In this document: one piece after another, positions 17,970 to 26,093 of the stretch
Layout of the letters: each line of letters begins with the position of its first letter
Numbering within the stretch: the stretch's first letter is position 1
Program-made: the position numbers and the translations under genes
Origin: Phycisphaera sp. TMED9
Lineage (GTDB): Bacteria > Planctomycetota > Phycisphaerae > Phycisphaerales > SM1A02
DNA: 64,000 bases
Assembly: GCA_002167845.2 (NCBI GenBank)
Contig: NHBO02000001.1
Location: 19,308 to 83,307, forward strand
Direction: 5' to 3'
The notes under the pieces: model-generated
Seen by the model: the letters and a program-made list of their open reading frames with translations, nothing else
The model's database searches: none
Told to the model about the DNA's origin: nothing

Positions 17970-19058
17970 ATGTCCGGTTCACAGACCCAAACCGAGCCCG
18001 AGTTCGGTCATTCACGACCCCCGCGATTCAGGGCCGCAGAAAGCGTCGCCCGGGCTCTGGAGGGGTGGTTTCCGCGTCATCGCCGGAAACTCCCGTGGCG
18101 TGAGAACCGCAGCCCCTGGCGAACCCTGGTGAGCGAGTTGATGCTTCAGCAGACTCAGGTCTCACGGGTTGAAGAACGTTTCGAGAGTTTTCTCGGCCTG
18201 TTTCCAGATGCTCGCGCCATGACCGAGGCGGGTGAGGACGCCGTGGTCGCGGCATGGGAGGGTCTGGGGTACTACCGCCGAGCCCGACTGCTCCACGCCG
18301 CCGCGGTCCGGATCTGCGAGGTTCATGGGGGCCTGGTGCCGGATTCGATCGACGCCTTGCTCGCCCTTCCTGGTGTCGGTCGGTACACGGCAGGATCGAT
18401 CGCTTCCATCGCATTCGGCCTCCGGGCGCCGATCGTCGACGGCAACGTGATTCGAGTGGTGGCCCGCCTCGAGGCGGTCGATGCCACGGCGGACGACCCG
18501 TCGCTGGTGGCGCGGTGTTGGGATCGGTCTGAGGCGATGGTGGAGGTCGCGACATCGCCGGGAGTTCTGAACGAGGCGTTGATGGAACTTGGTGCGACCG
18601 TCTGCACGCCGGCGGCACCGGCGTGCGATCGTTGTCCGATTCGGAGGGAGTGCGCCGCGTTCAAGACGGAAGACCCATCGGCCATCCCTCGGCCGAAGCG
18701 ACGGCCGGTTCGACAGGAAGTTCATCTTCACACCGTCGTTCTTCGGCGGGGCGATCGCGTGCTCCTCCGGCAGCGGCCGCCCGAGGGGATCTGGGCGGGA
18801 CTCTGGGAGTTGCCTTCACTCGAGGACGTCGCTCGACTCGATCTTCCGGCGATCGAATCCGGGTTCGATTTCCGGATCGTCGACCTTCGCCCGCTCGAGA
18901 CCTTCAAGCGGCTTCTGACCCATCGAGCGGTGCACTTCCACGTCTACGAGGGATCGACTCGGATTCGCCGTGGTCACTGGTGCGATCAGTCGGCGGCGTC
19001 CGGACTCGCAATGGCGAAACCCATGCGATCTCTGATGGATCGACGCGTCTGGCGTTGA
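17970..19058 (+). CDS. mutY: A/G-specific adenine DNA glycosylase MutY
   Basis: MutY removes adenine mispaired with 8-oxoguanine. With the start at 17970 the product has 362 residues, normal for the family. It shows the catalytic Glu57 in ELMLQQTQV, the helix-hairpin-helix LPGVGRYTAG, catalytic Asp157 in VDGNV, and the [4Fe-4S] cluster C-x6-C-x2-C-x5-C at Cys212, 219, 222 and 228. A C-terminal NUDIX-like 8-oxoG recognition domain follows (VVLRRGDRVLLRQRPPEGIWAGLWELP). Upstream in-frame starts exist but would add residues without family similarity. It is divergent from the HTH-membrane gene and convergent with the 7TM-HD gene. Confidence 0.93.
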   Translation: MSGSQTQTEPEFGHSRPPRFRAAESVARALEGWFPRHRRKLPWRENRSPWRTLVSELMLQQTQVSRVEERFESFLGLFPDARAMTEAGEDAVVAAWEGLGYYRRARLLHAAAVRICEVHGGLVPDSIDALLALPGVGRYTAGSIASIAFGLRAPIVDGNVIRVVARLEAVDATADDPSLVARCWDRSEAMVEVATSPGVLNEALMELGATVCTPAAPACDRCPIRRECAAFKTEDPSAIPRPKRRPVRQEVHLHTVVLRRGDRVLLRQRPPEGIWAGLWELPSLEDVARLDLPAIESGFDFRIVDLRPLETFKRLLTHRAVHFHVYEGSTRIRRGHWCDQSAASGLAMAKPMRSLMDRRVWR

Positions 19059-19069
19059 TCGTCGGGTGG

Positions 19070-21385
19070 TCAGTTTCCGGAGCCGACGGCCGCGAGCACT
19101 TCGCCTTCGTCGCGTTGATCCCGATCCTCTCGTCCGCCGGGGTAGGCGATTCGAGAATGGTAGATCGCGCAGAGGCTCTTGATGATCGAATCTTCGATCA
19201 CTCTCAGATCACGGAAGGTCAGATCGGAGTCGTCCAGTTGGCCATCGTCGAGTCGGCGTCGGCTCATCTTTCGCACCAGTGATTCGATGCGGCTCGGTGT
19301 CGGATCGCCCATGGCGCGGGTGGCACTCTCGATGCCGTCGCAAAGAAGCAGGATCGCGGCTTCGCGGGTCTGGGGCTTCGGTCCCGGATAGCGGAATTCG
19401 AACTCGTCGACCTCGCCACCTTCGTCGGCGGCCTTCTCGCGCGCGGCGTGGAAGAAGTACTCGACGAGCGATGTGCCGTGATGACTTTCGATGAAGTGAC
19501 GGAGGACTTTCGGCAGGCCGTATTCCTGAGCGAGCTCGAGTCCGTCCTTGACGTGTCCGATGATCACCAGAAGGCTCATGGCCGGGCTGAGTTTGTTGTG
19601 CTTGTTGCTGCCGCCGCCCTGGTTTTCGATGAAGTACTCGGGCTTGTTCAACTTTCCGACATCGTGATAGAGCCCGCCGACATAGACCAGGCGGCTGTCG
19701 GCGCCGATCGCTTCCGAAGCGTTCTCCGCGATGGAGGCGACGGCCAGCGAGTGGTTGTAGGTGCCGGGGGCCCGGGCCTGCAGTTCACGAAGCAGAGGCT
19801 GGCGGGTATCCCGCAGCTCGGCGAGGGTGAGGCCGGTGGTGATGTCGAAGAGTTTCTCGATGCTCGGCATGATTCCAAGCATGAAGAAGCCGGCGAAGAG
19901 TGTGCCGGCCCCGGCGAAGGCCGCCTGCACCATGACCTGCATCGGAGCGCCCGGCGTGTCCAGAGGAACGGCGGCGAGGCCCTGAGCCAGAAACACCACG
20001 ACGGCGACGATGCCGGAGAGCACCGACGCTCGAACGAATGCGCCTCGATTGGGAATCTCTTCCAACTGGAACGCGAGTACCGAGCTGACCGCGAGAAGGG
20101 CGATGGCATCGATCGTGTGTCCGCCGATCGCGACGGTGATCGACACCGCTCCGAGAAGGCCCGCGAAGATCGCGATTCGTCGGTCGTAGGCGAGGGTCAG
20201 CGTGATCGCGAGAATCGAGATGGCGAGGGCCGCCCCGAAGGGGGTCAGCCGTGGGAAGGCCACTGCGAAGAACGTGCCGAGTGCCGTGCATCCGACGAGA
20301 AGCAGAAGGACCGCGGACAGTCGGGAAGTGCTTCGAGCGATTCGGGGATAGAACGTGGTTCCGTGTCCGGCGAGCAGGACGACCACCACCAGACCCAGGA
20401 ACATCCAGCCACCGATCCGGCTCCAGGTTCCGCGGATGCCGCCTTTCTCGAGGGCGTTGGCAAGAGCCAGTCCACCGATCTCGATGCCGGATGCATCGAG
20501 GATGTCGCCCCGGGCGTAGATGACTTCGCCGGCGGCATGTTCGATGAACACGTCGGCGACCCGGTCGGCGGCTTCGTCCGCCGCGAGGGTGGTTGCCGCG
20601 GGATCAAAGAGCACCGTCGGGCCCGGACGGTTGATGATCGCGGCGATGATGATCTCCGCCGCATCCCGTGGGAATCCCGAGTAGCGAGCGAGTTTGATCA
20701 GGCTCTGCCGGACGCTCGTGGTCATGCCGTCGGGGACGAGTTCGATGGCCCGCTGCACGGTCACTGCGGTCGACCGATCCTGAGGTTGCGGGGCGTTGAT
20801 CTGGCCGTCGCTCGGCGTCGAGGCGGTCTCGCCATCCGGTTGGATCGAGTCATTCCCCGGCAGAGGTTCGGTCGAGGCCGTCTCGATGGGCAGTGGGGGA
20901 AGGACCCTCCGGGTCGAGACCGTCGTGAACTTCTGAAACTCCAGCGTTTCCAAGAGTGGTTCGCTCTGCCAGAGGGCATCGACGAATTCGTCCACCGACT
21001 CCCGCCAGGTCGGCGAGGGGCCATCCGGGGTCTGGTACCGCTGCAACACCGAGAGAGAGGCGTCGGTGAGTCCGAACTGGTCCTGCAATCCAGGATCGAC
21101 GTCGTCGAGGATGAGCGCGGAACGAACCGCGACCGGCAGGCCCATCAGTTTGGCCCGAAGATCGGCGAGATAGGTCGAATCCGCGTTGTAGAACCGAGGT
21201 GCCGCACGGCGTGCCTCATCTCTTCGGCGTTGAGTCTCCGCGTCGTCGAGGACGCTGAACGCCAGCGGGTTCACGAGGCTGTCCGTGGCGACCTCGCCGG
21301 GCCAGACCCGAGGTTGAGTCCGTGCCCAGGTGGTCACCACCGTGAGCAGCATCGCGGCCACGATCGTGGCAAGGAGTCCGTTCAC
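19070..21385 (-). CDS. 7TM-HD family phosphodiesterase (PgpH-like)
   Basis: The family includes PgpH, which hydrolyses cyclic di-AMP. The 771-residue form starts with a membrane helix (LLATIVAAMLLTVVTTW), followed by an extracytoplasmic 7TMR-HDED-like region (about residues 25-300), about seven membrane segments (about 310-520; GWMFLGLVVVVLLAG, LSAVLLLLVGCTALGTFF and others) and a cytosolic HD domain (about 540-730) with NHSLAVASIAENASEAI, GGLYHDVGKLNKPEYF and ESHHGTSLVEYF. The start is uncertain: 21385 is a GTG, but the frame stays open for about 46 codons upstream with coding-like, highly basic sequence and no ATG, GTG or TTG. See findings. c-di-AMP specificity is inferred from the family. 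Confidence 0.85.
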   Translation of the reverse strand: MNGLLATIVAAMLLTVVTTWARTQPRVWPGEVATDSLVNPLAFSVLDDAETQRRRDEARRAAPRFYNADSTYLADLRAKLMGLPVAVRSALILDDVDPGLQDQFGLTDASLSVLQRYQTPDGPSPTWRESVDEFVDALWQSEPLLETLEFQKFTTVSTRRVLPPLPIETASTEPLPGNDSIQPDGETASTPSDGQINAPQPQDRSTAVTVQRAIELVPDGMTTSVRQSLIKLARYSGFPRDAAEIIIAAIINRPGPTVLFDPAATTLAADEAADRVADVFIEHAAGEVIYARGDILDASGIEIGGLALANALEKGGIRGTWSRIGGWMFLGLVVVVLLAGHGTTFYPRIARSTSRLSAVLLLLVGCTALGTFFAVAFPRLTPFGAALAISILAITLTLAYDRRIAIFAGLLGAVSITVAIGGHTIDAIALLAVSSVLAFQLEEIPNRGAFVRASVLSGIVAVVVFLAQGLAAVPLDTPGAPMQVMVQAAFAGAGTLFAGFFMLGIMPSIEKLFDITTGLTLAELRDTRQPLLRELQARAPGTYNHSLAVASIAENASEAIGADSRLVYVGGLYHDVGKLNKPEYFIENQGGGSNKHNKLSPAMSLLVIIGHVKDGLELAQEYGLPKVLRHFIESHHGTSLVEYFFHAAREKAADEGGEVDEFEFRYPGPKPQTREAAILLLCDGIESATRAMGDPTPSRIESLVRKMSRRRLDDGQLDDSDLTFRDLRVIEDSIIKSLCAIYHSRIAYPGGREDRDQRDEGEVLAAVGSGN

Positions 21386-21806
21386 GAAGAGCGGTTGGCG
21401 CGCGATCTCGCCGACGGTCGGCCCCTTGGGCCGGATTGCCGCGGAGATGCGGCTCCGTCTGTTCGAACGCGGCTTGAAGATGCGAGAGAGTGGTCCGATG
21501 GGTGCAGTTCTCTTCGGTCGGGGTCATGCGAGATCGGTCGGAATGGCGATCATCCGAATTTTAGCGGCGGGCACGAAGTGAAATCACCTTGGGCTCGCTG
21601 GCTCCATCACTTGGTATCGACCAATTCAGGTCTTGAGACGGATGAGAGGCCGCCTCAAGCATCCAAGAAGGCCGGAAAGGGGATGATGCGGGGGAAGATT
21701 CGGATTATCGGACAACATGCGAGTCCTCTCCATTCTTCCCCCGGATCGCGTGGATCGGATCATCAACCGGCCGAGCGGGGGGCATCTTGGGAGCCTCTCA
21801 TCGGGG

Positions 21807-21812
21807 TACCAT
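21807..21812 (+). promoter_or_regulatory. Candidate -10 element (TACCAT) before the 21.8-kb lipoprotein gene
   Basis: TACCAT ends 9 nt before the ATG at 21822, and no Shine-Dalgarno is present. It is one of the TAnnnT set. Confidence 0.3.
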
Positions 21813-21821
21813 CGCCTCGTC

Positions 21822-22718
21822 ATGCTCCAACGGACTTCTCGCCATCTCTTGCACTGTTCCGCCGCCGGGATTCTGGCGATCGCGATCGCCTCGGCGATCG
21901 GAGGTTGCGGTGCCGATCCACAGCCGGCCGCGGCCTCGAATGAGGACTTCACGGGCTCGGGATTGGAGTCCGCCTCCAGCGTCATTGATGATCGATGGGC
22001 GTCGGTCGTCCTGGACGCGTCACAGCGGGCGGAGGTCCGGGACATCCTTCGGGGTGCCGTCTCGGGCGAGACGGTTCCACTTGGCACCGCGGTTTTCGGT
22101 ATCCGTTTCGAGGATGTTCCCCGGGCGATTCTGACGGCCGCTCCCACGGTCGAGATGGCCGTGATGAGACAGGCTTTCATTCCCGCGATCGCGTCGGTGA
22201 CGTTTCGGGATGCTTTCGGTCAGGAAGCGGTGGCGAGCATCGATCTCGGTCGGATGACGGCGCTCTCGACGGTTCGGTATCTGGTTCCGGGCGATGACGT
22301 CGCGAGGCCGAGGTCGAGGATGCTCGATGCCATCAACGGCCTGCTCTGGTCGGACGGCAACTTCTTTGCAGGATCGACCGCCCACCGCCTCGCATCCGCA
22401 CGGGCGGAGGTGGAAGGAGTCGAGGCGTTGCGAATTCTCAAGGAGGCGGTCGAAGAGGCGGGAGGCACGTTGCTCTCAAGTGCATTCGAACCGGAGAAGT
22501 ACGAGATCGACCTCTTGATGCTCGACGATGAGCCCGCGCGACTCGAGGTTCGGCGTGAACCCGATCCGCGAGTGCTTTCCTGGACCGCCCATGCGGGGAC
22601 TTTTTCGTCGCCGGAGAAGGCCTCGGATCTCGGCTCCGCGTTCGAGAAGGCGCTTCGGGAATGGGGCAGGACCCCGATGCCCGCGGAAACACGGGACGTC
22701 GCGACCGAGAAGAACTGA
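21822..22718 (+). CDS. Putative lipoprotein of unknown function
   Basis: I place the start at 21822 because it opens a lipoprotein signal peptide (hydrophobic AAGILAIAIASAI, lipobox IGGC, Cys about residue 29); the longer upstream frame lacks coding character. The 298-residue protein shows alternating strands and helices and no motif I recognise. It holds a stretch about serum-type values (TAVFGIRFEDVPRAILTAAP) and an acidic/basic C-terminus. It is divergent from the 7TM-HD gene and convergent with gatA. Envelope location is well supported; function is unknown. Confidence 0.7.
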   Translation: MLQRTSRHLLHCSAAGILAIAIASAIGGCGADPQPAAASNEDFTGSGLESASSVIDDRWASVVLDASQRAEVRDILRGAVSGETVPLGTAVFGIRFEDVPRAILTAAPTVEMAVMRQAFIPAIASVTFRDAFGQEAVASIDLGRMTALSTVRYLVPGDDVARPRSRMLDAINGLLWSDGNFFAGSTAHRLASARAEVEGVEALRILKEAVEEAGGTLLSSAFEPEKYEIDLLMLDDEPARLEVRREPDPRVLSWTAHAGTFSSPEKASDLGSAFEKALREWGRTPMPAETRDVATEKN

Positions 22719-22754
22719 TCGAACGTCGCCGGCTCGGTCCGCTCTGCATTCGAT

Positions 22755-24245
22755 TCAGTCGGACCGGATCATCGACTCGATGGTCGAGGCGGCTCGAAGC
22801 AGCTTTGACTCACCAAAGGCGGGCGTTTGAAGATGGATTCCCATGGGAAGGGTCTCGCCGTCCTGTTCCACCGAACCCCCGGGAATGGAGATCGCCGGGA
22901 TTCCGGCGATGTTCGCGTTGACGGTGTAGACGTCGTTGAGATACATCGAGATGGTGTCGAGGCCGGCGCCGATTTGGAATGCGGGGCTCGGCGAGGTCGG
23001 GCCGAGAAGGATGTCGCACTTCGCGAATGCGGAGTCGAATTCCTGCTTGATCAGCCGTCGGACTTGTAGTGATCGCTTGTAGTAGGCGTCGTAGTAGCCT
23101 GCGCTGAGGACGTAGGTCCCGAGCATGATTCGGCGTCGGACTTCCGGACCGAACCCCTCGCTTCTGGTCCGGGCATAGAGCTCTTCGAGGCTCTCGCCCG
23201 GTCGGGGCTCGGCACGATAGCCGTAGCGAATGCCGTCGTACCGGGCGAGATTGCTGCTCGCTTCCGCCGGCGCGATGACGTAGTAGGTCGAGATGCCGTA
23301 GTCGGTCATTGGAAGATCGACGTCCACGATCGTGGCGCCCGCTTCCCGAAGAGAGTCGATGGTCTGTTCGAGCCTCTCCGTGACGCCGGGGTGATTTCGA
23401 TCCGTGCAGTGTTCGCGGGGGATCCCCACTCGAAGGGTCGAGGGGTCGACCGGCCCGTCGGCGAGAGACGGCTCGATGGCGAGGTCCGAAGTGGTGGCGT
23501 CATTCGAGTCGATTCCGCCAAGCACTTCGTAGATCAACGCCGCATCACGAACGCTTCGCGCCAGAGGGCCGATCTGGTCGAGACTGGAACCGAAGGCAAC
23601 CAGCCCGTAGCGCGAGATCCGCCCGTACGTGGGTTTGAATCCGACGCAACCGCAGAAGGCGGCGGGTTGCCGGATCGACCCGCCGGTGTCCGAGCCGAGC
23701 GCCGCGTCGGCGATCCCGGCCCCGACCGCCGAAGCGCTTCCGCCGCTTGATCCGCCGGGGACGCGGTCCTTCCCGTGTGGATTCCGCACCGGACCCCAGG
23801 CGCAGGTCTCCGAAGAGGAGCCCATCGCGAACTCGTCCATGTTGGTCTTGCCGACCAGGGTCGCGCCGGCCTCGCGGAGTCGAGTGATCACCGTCGCGTC
23901 GTAGGGTGATCGGTAGTTCTCGAGCATCCGTGAACTGCAGGTGGTGCGTCCTTCGGTCGTGCAGAGATTGTCCTTGATCGCCATGACGGATCCGGCGAGT
24001 GGCCCGGGATCGTCGCCGGCGGCGAGTCGGGTGTCGATCGACTGAGCCGTCGCTCGTGCGGAGTCGGCGAAAATCTCGTGATAGGCATTGAGTGTCGAGT
24101 TCGAAGACTCGATCTCGGTGATGAGGGACTCGAGCCGGTGCGCCGTGGAGGTCTCGGCGTTCCGAACCTGATGGACTCGTGCGGTGAGATCGTCTTTGGG
24201 GTCGACGAACGGATCGGAGGGGTTGTCTGAGTGAGGTGTGGTCAT
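22755..24245 (-). CDS. gatA: Asp-tRNA(Asn)/Glu-tRNA(Gln) amidotransferase subunit A
   Basis: GatA is the amidase that releases ammonia from glutamine for the transamidation of misacylated Glu-tRNA(Gln) or Asp-tRNA(Asn). The 496-residue protein has the amidase signature with the Ser-cisSer-Lys triad: KDNLCT (Lys), GGSSGGSA (cis-Ser) and GSDTGGSIRQPA (nucleophile Ser). FKPTYGRISRYGLVAFGSSLDQIGP is the standard GatA continuation. Length is normal. It lies 19 bases downstream of gatC; gatB is not in the window. Its presence suggests the organism makes Gln-tRNA or Asn-tRNA indirectly. Confidence 0.95.
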   Translation of the reverse strand: MTTPHSDNPSDPFVDPKDDLTARVHQVRNAETSTAHRLESLITEIESSNSTLNAYHEIFADSARATAQSIDTRLAAGDDPGPLAGSVMAIKDNLCTTEGRTTCSSRMLENYRSPYDATVITRLREAGATLVGKTNMDEFAMGSSSETCAWGPVRNPHGKDRVPGGSSGGSASAVGAGIADAALGSDTGGSIRQPAAFCGCVGFKPTYGRISRYGLVAFGSSLDQIGPLARSVRDAALIYEVLGGIDSNDATTSDLAIEPSLADGPVDPSTLRVGIPREHCTDRNHPGVTERLEQTIDSLREAGATIVDVDLPMTDYGISTYYVIAPAEASSNLARYDGIRYGYRAEPRPGESLEELYARTRSEGFGPEVRRRIMLGTYVLSAGYYDAYYKRSLQVRRLIKQEFDSAFAKCDILLGPTSPSPAFQIGAGLDTISMYLNDVYTVNANIAGIPAISIPGGSVEQDGETLPMGIHLQTPAFGESKLLRAASTIESMIRSD

Positions 24246-24264
24246 CGGGTGGATTCACGAGCGA

Positions 24265-24585
24265 TCAGGCTCCGCCCTCCCCGAGGACCTTCGGAACGGC
24301 GATGAAGGGGCCTTCGGTCTTCGGTGCCATGGCCAGGAGGACATCGCGATCCAGCGTCGGGCCTGGTTCATCCTCCGCGAGGCGATTCACCGTGTCATGA
24401 GGCCGTGGCATCGGCTCCACGCCTTCCACGTCGAGATTCTGGAGATTCGCGACGTGCTCGAGCACCGCCAGAAGGTCGTTCCTCGCCGAGTCGAGGGCGG
24501 GGGCGTCGAGGGCGAGTCGTGAGAGGCTTGCGACCTTGGCCACGTCCTCAGGAGTCGGTGGTGGATTTGAATCGGAACTTGTCAT
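24265..24585 (-). CDS. gatC: Asp-tRNA(Asn)/Glu-tRNA(Gln) amidotransferase subunit C
   Basis: GatC wraps around and stabilises the GatAB complex. I use the ATG at 24585, giving 106 residues that begin MTSSDSNPPPTPEDVAKVASLSRLAL, the typical GatC opening; a longer frame adds 16 residues of no family character. The conserved C-terminal pattern NRLAEDEPGPTL followed by KTEGPFIAVPKVL is visible. It is followed at 19 bases by gatA, so they form an operon. TACTCT lies 7 nt before the ATG and there is no Shine-Dalgarno. Confidence 0.9.
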   Translation of the reverse strand: MTSSDSNPPPTPEDVAKVASLSRLALDAPALDSARNDLLAVLEHVANLQNLDVEGVEPMPRPHDTVNRLAEDEPGPTLDRDVLLAMAPKTEGPFIAVPKVLGEGGA

Positions 24586-24592
24586 GACGCGA

Positions 24593-24598
24593 AGAGTA
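24593..24598 (-). promoter_or_regulatory. Candidate -10 element (TACTCT) for gatC-gatA
   Basis: On the minus strand TACTCT lies 7 nt upstream of the gatC ATG. The same hexamer at the same spacing precedes the Nif3 gene at 30.5 kb. Confidence 0.4.
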
Positions 24599-24776
24599 AC
24601 GGTCCGCGGCGACCTTGGCGGTTGAGTTACCATTGTCGGTCCGATCCTCGGGCCTTTCGGGTCCGTCGGGGAGGGCCATCGCCGGTGCTGGTGGCTCCTT
24701 CGTCCCTGCGGTAAACCGTTCTTCTCCTGTCCTCCTCCCGGGCCTCGCTCCCGGACCTCGCTCCCGGATTGTCAAC

Positions 24777-26093
24777 GTGACCCAGCCCCGCCGAGCTCTC
24801 GCCGTTTCCGTCATCACCAGAGTTGTCGTGTGCGGAATCGCCATCGGCATCGGCGTGGCGGTCGCGGTGGTCCTGACCAGCACGAGTCCGACGGCTGCCC
24901 GGGTGGATGGTGGCGATCAGACGGTCAAGATTCGATCGATGCAGATTCCACTCGAACCGGTCGCTCGCGAATGGCGGGGATTCGGAACCGTTCGGGCGCT
25001 CGATTCGGCGACGATTCCGGCGGAGGTCGTTTCCACGGTGGTCTCGGTTCCCGAAGGAATCGAGGTCGGCCTTCCGGTTTCGGCTGGACAGGTGATCGCC
25101 CGACTTCGTGACTACGACTACGTCGAGGCCGCCGCCCGGATTCTCGAACAGCTCGCGGAGGTCGATGCGGAGGTGGCGCGTCTCGATACCGAGGAGCGTG
25201 TGCTCGTCGAACGTCGGACGGTCGCGAACCGTGACCTCGAGCTTTCGGAAGTGGACCTCCAGCGAGTGACGGAGGCTGCCGCGAAGGGGGCCGCGGTGGA
25301 TCGCGAGATCGATGCGGCCGAACAGCGACGACTGACCGCTCGCCGCGCCCTGATCACGCTCGAGGAACTTCAGTCACTGATCCCGGTTCGAAGAACGGCC
25401 TCCACGGCGAGGCGGGACGGGCTGCTCGCCACGCACCGTCTGGCGCTCGAGCAGATCGAGCGGTGCACGGTGACCGCGCCGATCTCCGGAATTCTCTCGG
25501 AAGTGATGGTCGAGGCCGGTGAGCAGGTGGCGATCGGAACTCCGGTCGCTCGCGTCGTCGACCCCCTTCGGCTGGAACTGCGGCTTCGGATTCCAGCATC
25601 CTGTCGCGGTCGGGTGCGAGTCGGTGACCGGGTCGTGGTCAATCGAACCGTGACCGCTGATCCGATCGATGCCGCGGTGAGTCGAATCTCTCCGATCGAT
25701 GATTCCGCAACGAGGACCATGACGGTCTTCGTCGAGATCGACGGTCACTCCGATCGAATCGTTCCGGGGCTCTTCGTGGCCGGGACGGTCCACGAGGGCG
25801 ACTCCGAGCCACGGAGCGTCGTTCCCCGGCGATCGGTCCGGAACCAGCGACTCATGTTGGTCGAGGACGGACGGATTCGAAGCATTCAGGCCGAGTCGCT
25901 CTTCACGATCGCCGGCGAACGCCCCGGCTCCGGGTTGCGTGATCGGCAGTGGATGGTGCTGGCGGAGCCTCTCCCGGATGGCGCATCGATCGTGATCGAC
26001 GGATCCAGAGTGCTTCCCGACGGCATTTCCGTCGAGGCCCGAAGCGCGACCGACCCTGATGAACAGAACACTCCGGTCGGATCCGGGCCGTGA
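24777..26093 (+). CDS. RND efflux periplasmic adaptor (membrane fusion protein)
   Basis: This is the HlyD/AcrA-type adaptor linking an inner-membrane RND pump to an outer-membrane channel. From the GTG at 24777 it has 438 residues: an N-terminal anchor (VVVCGIAIGIGVAVAVVL), a first half of a lipoyl/barrel-sandwich domain (GFGTVRALDSATIPAEV, VSVPEGIEVGLPVSAGQVIARL), a long coiled-coil hairpin (about residues 115-210) and the second lipoyl half (TVTAPISGILSEVMVEAGEQVAIGTPVARVVDP), then the beta-barrel and membrane-proximal domains. The start is uncertain, because an in-frame TTG upstream is also possible. The stop overlaps the RND permease start (GTGA), so they are coupled. Confidence 0.88.
   Translation: MTQPRRALAVSVITRVVVCGIAIGIGVAVAVVLTSTSPTAARVDGGDQTVKIRSMQIPLEPVAREWRGFGTVRALDSATIPAEVVSTVVSVPEGIEVGLPVSAGQVIARLRDYDYVEAAARILEQLAEVDAEVARLDTEERVLVERRTVANRDLELSEVDLQRVTEAAAKGAAVDREIDAAEQRRLTARRALITLEELQSLIPVRRTASTARRDGLLATHRLALEQIERCTVTAPISGILSEVMVEAGEQVAIGTPVARVVDPLRLELRLRIPASCRGRVRVGDRVVVNRTVTADPIDAAVSRISPIDDSATRTMTVFVEIDGHSDRIVPGLFVAGTVHEGDSEPRSVVPRRSVRNQRLMLVEDGRIRSIQAESLFTIAGERPGSGLRDRQWMVLAEPLPDGASIVIDGSRVLPDGISVEARSATDPDEQNTPVGSGP

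Noticed and set aside
19448..21943. 831-codon plus-strand frame opposite the 7TM-HD gene
   Set aside because: Its composition is dominated by Asp, Arg, Gly and Glu repeats expected from antisense of a GC-rich gene, with no motif; the minus frame has the HD motifs.
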